This document shows positions 34,446-44,204 of a stretch of DNA of 64,000 nt, in pieces. The number at the start of each line of letters is the position of its first letter. Position 1 is the stretch's first letter. A program made the position numbers and the translations under genes. The DNA lies in contig NC_044566.1 of the NCBI RefSeq assembly GCF_007565055.1, positions 96,177,797 through 96,241,796 of the forward strand, read 5' to 3'. The notes under the pieces are model-generated. The model ran no database searches. It saw only the letters and a list, made by a program, of their open reading frames with translations, and was not told the DNA's origin. This DNA comes from Rhinopithecus roxellana. Its lineage: Eukaryota; Chordata; Mammalia; Primates; Cercopithecidae.

Positions 34446-35489
34446 CCATTCTCATACCACGATTTTCTTTTTACCTCCGGGCTGCTACATCACAGTCTCC
34501 TTTGCTGGTTCCTCTTTCTTTGTGAATCCTTTAAAATGTCAGAGGCCCATCTTCAATCCTCCAGACTCTCCTCTTCCGTGATGTCGTCCACCCTCAAAAC
34601 TCTAATGACTATCTGTATGCTCTTACCCTCAAATATATTTCAAGCTAGGATGTCTCTCCTGAGGTCCAGACCTATGTGAATAAAACCAGTGGACATCCTC
34701 AGATGGATATCCACAGACAGCTTAAACTCAACTTGTTCCAAACTGAATTCATCACAGGTCATCAAAATCTATTTCACCATCTATGCCCAGTATCTCAATG
34801 GCACTGTTATTTTACCTTGTGTCTCAGTCAGAAAGCATGGATTTTTATTTACCTTTTTCTTTCCCACAAACACATCCAATTACACTGATTATTTGAACTC
34901 TCTCATCTTTTGAAAGTCTCTAATTCTCCTCCTGGCAGTAGCTTATTTCAGGCTATAAGCATCCTTCTCCCAGACAACTGCAGCAGCCTCCTAACAGGTC
35001 TCCCTGTCTCTGATCTTGCCATCCTATGATGCGTTGTCCACACTGCAGTCAGAGCAACCTTTCTGATAATCTGTCCTATGCTTGACTCCTTAGTAGCCCT
35101 GCTCCGTAGTCTAATGGAGAGCTCCAACCATTCCGAAGCTCTTGCAGGTCCCCAGTACATCATGATTTCCCTCACCCCACAGCCTCTATGCACATTGCTG
35201 TCACAGGAATGTCCATTCTTCACTCTTCTATCCTGTACTACCAACCCTCCAATTGGAAAACTCATATCCCCAAAACTGCCATAAAAAGTACTCCTAAATT
35301 TTCCTATGCCAGCAGGTTACTACTAACTTCCCTAACTTTTATCACATCGTATATTATATATATACTCTATATGTATTAACATATTCCTTGAGGACTAGGA
35401 ATTTGCAATGTGTAGTTAAGAAATAGTTTATCTCTCACTGCACAGCACAGAGGCTGATATGTAGTAGTTGTTCAATAAATGTCTATTTT
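34446..35489 (+). mobile_element. L2, ORF2 C-terminal region to 3' end
   Basis: CACAGTCTCCTTTGCTGGTTCC, CTTAAACTCAACTTGTTCCA, CAGCAGCCTCCTAACAGGTC and AGTAGTTGTTCAATAAATGT appear in L2 order. The L2 tail resumes after the AluJ as (GAAT)n at 35787-35828. Coding capacity is lost. Confidence 0.85.
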
Positions 35490-35772
35490 GTTTTGTTTTT
35501 AGAGACACTGTGTTGCCCAGGCTAGAGAGCAATGTCACCATAGCTCACTGCAGCTTTGAACTCCTGGGCTCAAGCAATCCCCTCACCTTAGCCTCCCAAG
35601 TTGCTGGGTCTACAGGCATGCACTACCACACGCAGCTAATTTTTAAAATTTTTTGTAGAGACAGGGTCTCACTTTGTTGCCCGAGCTGGTCTTAAACTCC
35701 TGGGTGCAGGCTATAGTCCCACTCAGCCTCCCAAAGTGCTGGGATTATAGATGGGAGCCACCACATCCCTCC
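35490..35772 (-). mobile_element. AluJ, antisense, in the L2 tail
   Basis: GAGACACTGTGTTGCCCAGG to GAGCCACCACATCCCTCC. Target duplication ATAAATGTCT(A/G)TTT at 35475-35488 and 35773-35786. Confidence 0.93.
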
Positions 35773-35786
35773 ATAAATGTCTGTTT

Positions 35787-35828
35787 AATGAATGAATAAA
35801 TGAAATGAATAAATAAATGAATAAATGA
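35787..35828. repeat. (GAAT/AAAT)n tail of L2
   Basis: AATGAATGAATAAATGAAAT and onward, the tandem tail typical of L2 3' ends. Confidence 0.85.
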
Positions 35829-36053
35829 TCAAGCCTTCAGAGATATTATTAAAGCAAGCTGTATTTGACTTAAACAGCAAAACTGGAGGCGGTACATTTT
35901 GAAACCCCAAACAAATATAATCAAATAAAGATAAGCTAAAAAAAGAATCAGAAAAGCTCCCAAATGCTTAAATACGTGGATAACTTTTAAGAACTCATTT
36001 TGTTGACAGTTTCAAAATACCACCTAGGTGTTTGTAAAGAATATTCAAGGTCA

Positions 36054-36331
36054 GGCCGGGTGCGGTGGCTCAAGCCTGTAATCCCAGCACTTTGGGAGGC
36101 CGAGACGGGCGGATCACGAGGTCAGGAGATCGAGACCATCCTGGCCAACACAATGAAACCCCGTCTCTACTAAAAATACAAAAAACTAGCCGAGCGAGGT
36201 GGCGGGCGCCTGTAGTCCCAGCTACTTGGGAGGCTGAGGCAGGAGAATGGCGTGAACCTGGGAGGCGGAGCTTACAGTGAGCTGATCCGGCCACTGCGCT
36301 CCAGCCCGGGCGACAGAGCAAGACTCCGTCT

Positions 36332-36360
<29 letters not shown>
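36054..36360 (+). mobile_element. AluY (Old World monkey AluYR type), sense, young
   Basis: GGCCGGGTGCGGTGGCTCAA start. Signature CGAGGTGGCGGGCGCCTG and 'GAGCTGATCCGGCCACTGCG' (the AGA of GAGATCCGG is missing). Pure A tail of about 30. Perfect 18-bp target duplication AAAGAATATTCAAGGTCA at 36036-36053 and 36361-36378. Confidence 0.98.
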
Positions 36361-36365
<5 letters not shown>

Positions 36366-36739
36366 ATATTCAAGGTCAGATTTGGAAGAAAATATAAACT
36401 CCTCTTCATTTGCACATTGATTAAAAAATAGTCTTCCTACTGTTTCAGGTAGTCAAAAGCACTACAAAACAGACTTATTGGGATCTGTGTGTAATAAAAA
36501 TGAAGTCAATGGCAGATTTATACTGCTAGGAGAAGCACATTAAAGGCTGCTTCTGTCACTGTCTCTGAAGGAAGCCTCTAGACTCTCCCACAGGGTTTGG
36601 CCTAGCATAATAAAATAGCATTAAGAGCATGAACTTCTAGTTCTTCTATTTGTAGTATTACAAGGTAATATTGAACCTTTATTGAACGGAGGAGGAGGCA
36701 TTTCTTAAGCCTAAAACTTATTAATAGCAAATCCTGTCA

Positions 36740-37490
36740 ACCATCAGAATAGATCCAAAATCTAGCTGGTTTTCACTACCTCTTCAGCTACCCCTTTTGT
36801 CTCCAATCACCAGAATTTCTTGCCTAGATTATTCCAAGGTCTCTTGACATCTGCCCTTGCACTTTGACTTTCTGTTCTTAACATAATAGCTAAGGAGATC
36901 CTGCCGAACAAAAGTGAAAGCATTTTACTCCTCTGTATAATTCAAAATAAAAACCAAAATGCTTATAATGGCCTTCAACATCGTACAAGATCAGCCTCTC
37001 CATCCCCAGCCATGACCACTCTGACCTCACTTCCCCTCCCTCCTTCCTCAGTCACTCAATTCTAGCCACGCTGGCTTCTTTGTTTTTCTTGAAGCACTCC
37101 TGGCATGCTCCTGCCTCAGGGCTTCTGCAATTCCTATTCCCCTAAACGGAAGCATTTTTCCCAAACATCTCCATGCCTTGCTAATTTGCCTCCTCCACGT
37201 CTTTGCTGTAATGATTGCTTTCCTGCAGCATCTTCCCTGTCCACTTTATTTTAAATTACAATCCTCTCTCAGCATTAGCACTCTGTTTGCCTTTTTTGCC
37301 TTTTTTTGCTTCTTAGCACACAATTCCATCTGACAGTTCACTTATATATTTGTTTCTTAGTGTTTGGTTTCCCACATTATACACTCTTTGGGATTATGAT
37401 CAGCTCTTGTTTACTGATGCATTTCCCTGCATTTAGAACAGTGCCTGACACATAGTAGCAGCTCAATAAATAGGCATTAAATGAAAATAA
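36740..37490 (+). mobile_element. Second L2 copy, 3' part
   Basis: 'TTGCCTAGATTATTCCAAGG', TAATGGCCTTCAACATCGTA, CTCCTGCCTCAGGGCTTCTG, CAGTGCCTGACACATAGTAG and AGCTCAATAAATAGGCATTA give the 3' end of L2 in order. Confidence 0.88.
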
Positions 37491-38300
37491 AAAGATCAAA
37501 TTTGAAGACTACTTTAGCCAGAAGGACATAGAGGATCAAATTAATGTTCCCACTTAAAAAAATGGACAAAATAGATGAGTTGTTTTGTTTTGTTTTTTCT
37601 TTCAGATATTTGACAATGGGAAGCATAGACAAGGACAAGAAACAAAATGAGCCCCAAACTTGCCCCAGCTTGGTGCCTTAAAGGCATTTACAGGGTGCAA
37701 TGCAGGAAGAGGCTCAGCAATATACCCAAGTTGAGAAGACAAAATCTAGGGGGCCCAAGGTGACTAGAACTCACAGAGAAGAGGAATGGAGAGGAGAGAA
37801 CTACATAGAGAGGCTCCAGACATCCATGGCAAGATCCCTTTGAATTTTCAGCTCTGTACTGATCAGTGCATGCATGTCAGGAAACTACATCAGGCCCAGA
37901 AAAAATAGCAGGAAGGATCTGACAGAATCATCCTCAATGATTGCACCAGCCAGAGTTGAAATGCCTCCTCACCCGTGGAACATCAAGTACAATCCTCGGA
38001 AGGATATTGTCACAGTAATGGGGTAAAGAAGAACCAGACTAAAAATTGTTCTGGACCCAGCTCACACCGCTTGAAAACAAACATGAAAAAGATCAAATTG
38101 TTTCCAAGTAATTTAAGTGTGTCTGTGAACAAAGACCAAAAATATTTAAAAGAATACAAAATTCTCTAGCAAACCATAATGAATGTACATTTCACAGCAT
38201 CTGACATCCAAACAAAAATAAACAGGCATTCAAAAAATAGGAAATTCAACCCATAATGAGCAGAAAAAATAAAACAGCAGAAGCCATGCAGAAATAATAT

Positions 38301-38722
38301 TGTATGCATTGAATTGTATCCCCCGCCCCACCAAATTTGTATGTTGAGGTCCTAAATTGCAATACTCAGAATGGGATCTTATTTGGAAATAGAGTAATTG
38401 CAAAAGTAATTAGCTAAGTTAACATGAGGTTTAGGGTAGCTCCTAAACCAATATCACTGGTGTCCTTTAAAAAAGGATACATTTGGACACAGAGAAAATT
38501 ATGTATAAGGGAAGATGATGTGAAGAGACACAGAAAGAAGATTACCAGTTACAAGCCAAAGAGAGAGGCTTGGAATTGATCCTTCCCTCATAATCCTCAA
38601 AAAGAGCCCACTCTGCCAACATCTTGGTTTCATACTGGCTTCTCAAACTGTAAGATAATACATTTATCTGGTTTAAGCTCATGTTGTGGACTTTGCTATG
38701 GCAGCCCTAGATAACTAACGCA
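38301..38722 (+). mobile_element. MLT1 LTR, sense
   Basis: Starts 'TGTATGCATTGAATTGTATCC', includes GGGATCTTATTTGGAAATAG, ACCAATATCACTGGTGTCCT and 'GCCAACATCTTGGTTTCATACTGG', and ends GGCAGCCCTAGATAACTAAC. Solo LTR inside the L1M. Confidence 0.85.
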
Positions 38723-38990
38723 GACATCAATAATAATATTAGTAAAGAATGATATAAATATAAACAATAGGCTCAAAAAGGTAGACGAAAACTTGCACAT
38801 GATAAACAGACTTTTGGAATATATATGTAGAAGATCCAAATTGAAGTTATACTGATGAAAACAACAATATTTGAGACCAAAAAATACATGAAGGGAATTA
38901 ATAACAGATTCTACCTACAGAGGAAAAGATTAGTGAACTTGAAAACACAGCAATAATAATAATCTGAAATCCAACACAGAGGAAAAAAAG

Positions 38991-39021
<31 letters not shown>

Positions 39022-39270
39022 CAACCCAAACCAAAAAGAACAGTATTTGTGAGTTTTGGAACAGTTTTTCGTAGCCTAACACAAGAAATTGATGTTCTAG
39101 AAGAAGGGGTTAAGAGGAAAATCAATATTTGAAGAAATAATGGCCCAACATTTTCCAAGAAACGTAATAAATTCCAAGTAAAAGAAACATGAAGAAAATT
39201 ACATCAGGGTATAGCTGATATGGTTTGGCTGTGTCCCCACCCAAATCTCATTTTGAATTGTAGCTCCCAT

Positions 39271-39900
39271 TGATACAGGAGCTAGAAATTCCTTAGGCAG
39301 ATAGTGAGGGTAAAGCAGTCCTCAGCAAGGCTTCTCTTTTAACAGAAGGCAGCCCCCAAATCGTTTCTTTTTCTAACAAACAGCAGTCTGAAAACTCGAG
39401 CTGCAGACATAGATAAGCAAGCTGGAAGCTTGCATGGGTGAATGCCAGCAGCTGTGCGAAAAGAAAAGGGTTACCTGGAAGCCAGGTATGTTCAACACGG
39501 AAGCTCCATCTTCCCTTTTCTTTGTCACCATGTGTACAGCAAAGGAACAGGCAACATGGTGCCAGACTAGTAGAGAACCCATCTGCATAATAAAAGATTA
39601 GGGTGGGGCGGCCAGCTTCTTCACGCACTATACAAATGGCACACCTGGTCTGGCCAATCTTTTGTGCCCTACATAAATCAGACACTGCCTCCTCAAGCTC
39701 ATCTATAAAACCTTCTATATTTCATTGAGGAAGCAGCAACCCATTTTCTCTGGGATCCCTCTCTGTGCAGAGAGCTTCTCTCTTTCTTTCACCTATTAAA
39801 CCTCTGCTCTTAACTTTACTCCTTGTGTGTCCACATCTTTGATTTCCTTGGTGAGAGTCAACAAAACTTAGGTATCACCCAGATGAATGATGCTGCTTCA
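39271..39900 (+). mobile_element. Class I ERV solo LTR nested in the THE1 5' LTR
   Basis: Exactly 630 bases starting TGATACAGGAGC and ending ATGATGCTGCTTCA, with TG...CA termini. A 4-bp target duplication CCAT at 39267-39270 and 39901-39904 indicates a gammaretrovirus-like class I integrase. TATAAAA at 39704-39710 and ATTAAA at 39795-39800 are placed as a promoter and a polyadenylation signal. I do not recognise the family. Removing it restores the THE1 LTR sequence 'TAGCTCCCATAATCCCCAC'. Confidence 0.9.
39704..39710 (+). promoter_or_regulatory. TATA box of the class I LTR
   Basis: TATAAAA about 190 bases before the LTR end and 85 bases before ATTAAA, the spacing expected for U3/R. Confidence 0.6.
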
Positions 39901-40212
39901 CCATAATCCCCACATGTCATGGGAAAAACTGGGTGGGAGGTAATCGAATCATGGGGGCATTATTTTCCCATGCTGGTCTCATGATAGTGAGTAAGTCTCA
40001 CAAGATCTGATGATTTTATAAAGGACAATTCCCCTGCAAATGCTCTCTTGCCTGCCGTCATGTAAGATGTGCCTTTTCTCCTCTTTTGCCTTCCACCATG
40101 ATTGTTACCCTCCCTAGCCATGTGGAACTGGAGTCCATTAAACCTCTTTTTAAAAAATAAATTACCCAGTCTTGGGTATTTCTTCATAGAAATGTGAAAA
40201 TGGACTAATACA

Positions 40213-41738
40213 ATAAATTGGTACCAAGTAATGGGGCACTGCTGTAAAGATACCCAAAAATGTGGAAGTGACTTTGGAACTGGGTAATAGGCAGAGGCTG
40301 GAACAGTTTGGCGGGCTCAGAAGAAGAGAGGAAGATGTGGGAAACTTTGGAACTTCCTAGAGACTTGTTGAATGGCTTTGACCCAAATGCTGATGGTGAT
40401 ATGGACAATAAAGTCCCAGTTGAGGTGGTGTCAGATGAAGATGAGGAACTTGTTGGGAACTGGAGCAAAGATGACTCTTGTTATGCTTTAACAAAGAGAC
40501 TGGCAGCATTTTGCCCCTGTCCTTGAGATCTGTAGAACTTTGAACTTGAGAGGGATGATTTAGGATATCTGGCAGAAGAAATTTCTAAGTGGTAAAGTGT
40601 TCAAGAGGAAGCAGGCATAAACCTTCAGAGAATATGCAGGCTGATGATGCAACAGAAAAGAAAAACCTATTTTTTGAGGACAAATTCAAGCTAGCTGCAG
40701 AAATTTGCTTAAGTAACCAGGAGCCAAATGTTAATTGCCAAGGCAATGGGGAAAGTGTCTCCAGAACACATCAGAAGTCTTCATGGCAGCCCCTTCCATC
40801 ACAGGCCTGGAGGCCTAGGAGGAAAAAAAATGGTTTTGTGGGCCAGGCCCAGGGCTTTGCTGCTTCGTGCAGTCTTGAGACTTGGTACTCTGAATCCCAG
40901 CTGTGGCTACAGGGGGCCAATGTAGAGCTCAGGCCATTGCTTTAGAGGGTGCAAACTCCAGGCCTTGGCAGCTTACATGTGTTATTGTGACTGTGGGTGC
41001 ACAGAAGTCAAGAATTAAGGTTTAGGAACCTCTGCCTAGATTTCAGAGGATGTACAGAAATGCCTGGATGTCCAGGCAAGGGTGTGCTGCAGGGGCAGAT
41101 CCCTCATGGAGAATCTCTGCTAGGGCAATGTGGAAGGAAAATGTGGGGTGGGAGCCCCTACACAGAATCACTGCTGGGACACTGCCGACTGGAGCTGTGA
41201 GAAGAGGGCCACCATCCTTCCAGAATGGTAGATCCACTGACAGCTTGCACCATGTGCCTGGAAAAGCCACAGACACTTAATGCCAGCTTGTGAAGGCAGC
41301 AGAGAGGACAGTTGTACCCTGCAAAGCCACAGGGGAGAAGCTGTCCAAGACCGTGGGAACCCACATCTTGCATCAGCATGACCTGGATGTCAGACATGGA
41401 GTCAAAGGAGATCATTTTAAAGCTTTAAGATTTGACTGCCCTGCCAGATTTCAGACTTGCATGGGGACTGTAGCCCCTTTATTTCAGCCAATTTCTCCCA
41501 TTTGGAACAGTTATATTAACCCAATTCTTGTACCACCATTATTTGTAGGAAGTAATTAACTTGCTTTTGATTTTACAGGCTCATAGATGGAAGGGGCTTG
41601 CCTTGTCTTAGATGAGACGTTGGACTGTGGACTTTGGAGTTAATGCTGAAATGAGTTAAGACTTTGGGGGACTGTTTGGGAGGCAGGATTGGTTTTGAAA
41701 TGTGAAGACATGAGATCTGGGAGGGGCTAGACATAGAA
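40213..41738 (+). pseudogene. THE1 internal region, non-coding relic
   Basis: Sequence between the two LTRs. 'GTGGAAGTGACTTTGGAACTGG' and GCAGAAGAAATTTCTAAG are landmarks of the THE1/MST internal part. The longest frames (40589-40945, 41290-41559) are unrelated pieces with no recognised domain. Confidence 0.8.
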
Positions 41739-42455
41739 TGATATGGTTTGGCTGTGTCCCCACCCAAATCTCATCTTGAATTGTAGCTCTCATAATCTCT
41801 ACGTGTCATGGGAGGGATCCAGTGGGAGGTAATTGGATCATGGGGGTGGGTTTTTCCTGTGCTCTTCTTGTGATGGTGACTAAGTCTCACAAGATCTGAT
41901 GCTTTTATAAAGGGCAGCTCCCCTGCACAAGCTCTCTTGCCTGCTGCCATGTAAGATATGCCTTTGTTCCTCATTCACCTTCCATCATGATTTTAAGGCC
42001 TCCCTAGCCATGTGGAACTGTGATTTCATTAAACTTCTTTTTCTTTATAAATTACCCAGTCCCAGGTATTTCTTCATAGCAGTATGAAAATGGACTAATA
42101 TAATATGATAATAATATTTTTAGTGGGAAAAATTTAAGCAGTCAGCAGGGAAGAAAGAATATATATACACAGGAACAAAGCTAAGAATGGCAGCAGCATC
42201 AGAAGTAATATAAGGGAAAAGTAGGAGAGCAACATCTTTTAACTACTGAAAGAGGAAAATTATAAACATATAATTTTATACCCAGCAAAACTATTTTACA
42301 ACAAAAAAGGTAAAATAATCACAATGTGAAAGAGCTCAGACTGTTAATGCCTTGGTTTTGTTCAGAAAACCTATAGATATGCAAGTAACCCATGGACAAT
42401 TGTCTGTCAACAATAATATAAAATCTTATGTACCTAATAACAAAACCTCAAAATA

Positions 42456-42758
42456 GGGTGGGTGTGGTGGCTAATACCTGTAATCCCAGCACTTTGGGAG
42501 GGTGAGGCAGGCAGATCACTTGAAGTCAGGAGTTTGAGACCAGCCTGGCCAACATGGTGAAACTCTGTCTCTACTAAATATGCAAAAATTAGCCAGACAT
42601 GGTGGCACATACCTATAGACCCAGATACCTGGGAGGCTAAGGCAGGAGAGTCACTTGAACCTGGGAAGTGGAGGTTGCAATGAGCCGAGACCGTGCCACT
42701 GCACTCCAGCCTGGGTGACAGAGCAAGACTCCATCTCAAAAACAAAACAAAACAAAAG
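42456..42758 (+). mobile_element. AluS, sense
   Basis: GGGTGGGTGTGGTGGCTAAT to GAGCAAGACTCCATCTCAAA, with an A-rich (AAAAC)n tail. Target duplication CTCAAAATA / TTCAAAATA on the two sides. Confidence 0.92.
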
Positions 42759-43163
42759 CTTCAAAATACATGAAGCAAACTGTTATAAATAAAAAGGGAA
42801 ATAAATACATCTAAAATCATACAGGAAATTTCCATATTCTTCTCCCAATAATTGATAGAAAATGTATGCAGAAAATCAGTAAGGCTATGTAAGACCTGAA
42901 GAACACAATTAACAAACTTGACCTAATTGATGTTTATGAAAAATTCTACCCACTAGCAGCAGAATTGACATTTTTTTAGCACCTGTAGAATATTTACCAA
43001 TGTAGGTTGTTGCTAGTCTATAAATGAACTCAAAGTAAATTTAATAAGATCCATAAGAGTCAAGTAATATAAAATATTATATGACTATAACAGAATTAAA
43101 TTATTAATCAATAACAGAAAGAGAAGGGGAATTTCACCAATTATTAGGACACTGAACAACATA

Positions 43164-43985
43164 CTTTAAAAATTTTTTTGAAATTTTACTTGACAATTAA
43201 TAATTGTGTATAAGTATAACATGATGTTTTGCTCTATGTATATATTGTAGAAAGATTCAGTGAAGCTAATTACCTCACCAACTGTCTCAATTTGTTTTGT
43301 GGGGCTGTAACAGAATACCTGAGGGAAGTTAATTTATGATGAAAATGTATTGGCTCATGGTTCTGGAGGCTGGAAAATTCAAGATTGATGGGTTGGCATC
43401 TGGGAAAGGCCTTCTTGCTGCCTATCTTATGGCAGAAGAGAGAGCAAGAGACTGAACTTGCAGCTTCAAGCCCTTTTACAATAGGCATCAATTCATTTGT
43501 GAGGGTGGAACCCTCATGACCTAAATGTCTCCCATTAGGCCTCACCTCGTAACACTGCTTCACTGGGAATCAAGTTTTCAACACATCATTTTTGGGGTTT
43601 TCATACCATAGTGCCAAATTATCTTTCTTTTTGTGGTGAGAAAAAAATCAATTCTTTTAGCAATTTTGACATATACAATACATTATTAACTGTGGCCACT
43701 ATGCAGTGCAATAGATCACTAAAACTTATTCCTCCAGTCTAACTGAAATTTTGTATCCTTTGATCAACATTTTCCCATTCCCCATCTCTCTCCCTTCCCC
43801 CAGCCTTTTGTAACCACCTTTCTACTCTGTTTCTACCAGATTGACTTTTTTAGATTCTGCATACAAATGGGATAATACAGTATTTGTCTTTTGGTTCCGG
43901 GTTTATTTCTCTCAGCATAATGTCCTCCAGTTCCATCCATGTTGCTGTAAATGACAGCATTTTCTTGTTTTTAAGACTTTACAGT
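43164..43985 (-). mobile_element. L1MA-type 3' UTR/ORF2 end, antisense, split by an LTR
   Basis: Left part 'TTGACAATTAATAATTGTG' and GAAGCTAATTACCTCACC, right part TGTGGTGAGAAAAAAATC, AATACATTATTAACTGTGGC, CTCAGCATAATGTCCTCCAG and TCCATCCATGTTGCTGTAAA form the reversed 3' end of an L1MA-like element. The LTR at 43283-43611 interrupts it. Confidence 0.8.
43283..43611 (-). mobile_element. MaLR-type LTR (MST/MLT group), antisense
   Basis: 'TGGGGCTGTAACAGAATACC', GGCTCATGGTTCTGGAGGCT, GTGGAACCCTCATGACCTAA and CATTAGGCCTCACCTCGTAA match the reversed form of MaLR LTRs. It sits between the two halves of the L1MA 3' UTR. Confidence 0.7.
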
Positions 43986-44204
43986 ATTCCACTCTATGTA
44001 TGTGTATGAGTGCGTGCTCAACAAAAGACAAAATTAAGAAAATAGCAAAACACAACACATTTGTAACACAAATATCTGACAAATGACTTTTATCCAGAGT
44101 ATGTTAGGAAACTCTTAAAACTCAATAATAAAAAGACAATAACCTCATTTTGAAAAATGTACAAAAGACTTGAATAGACAATTCAATTCAAAGGAAGACA
44201 TATG

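Larger units (their letters stand above)
39216..42102 (+). mobile_element. THE1-type ERVL-MaLR element with both LTRs
   Basis: The 5' LTR (39216-40212, including an inserted 630-bp LTR and its target site) and the 3' LTR (41739-42102) both begin TGATATGGTTTGGCTGTGTC and end near TGGACTAATA(C/T)A. The internal region (40213-41738) begins just after the 5' LTR with the short leader found in THE1/MST elements (AATTGGTACCAAGTAATGGG). It holds only short broken frames. MaLRs have gag-like relics and no intact polymerase. The target duplication is diverged (ATAGC at left, ATATG at right). Confidence 0.92.
37600..43163 (+). mobile_element. Ancient L1M host element (ORF1 and endonuclease part), sense, heavily interrupted
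   Basis: After removing insertions at 38301-38722, 39216-42102 and 42456-42758, the remaining segments read continuously as L1M. These are an ORF1-like stretch (GAGGAAAAGATTAGTGAACT, GAAGAAATAATGGCCCAACA, AAGAAACATGAAGAAAATTA), its C-terminus (AGCAACATCTTTTAACTACT, TTTTATACCCAGCAAAACTA) and the ORF2 endonuclease region (CCAATAATTGATAGAAAATG, AACTTGACCTAATTGATGTT, CAATAACAGAAAGAGAAGGG). The left boundary is approximate. All frames are destroyed. Reverse transcriptase is missing, and ORF2 resumes only at about 43986. Confidence 0.75.

Noticed and set aside
40589..40945. Possible gag-like gene in the THE1 internal region
   Set aside because: Short frame without recognisable domain; MaLR internal regions are old relics.
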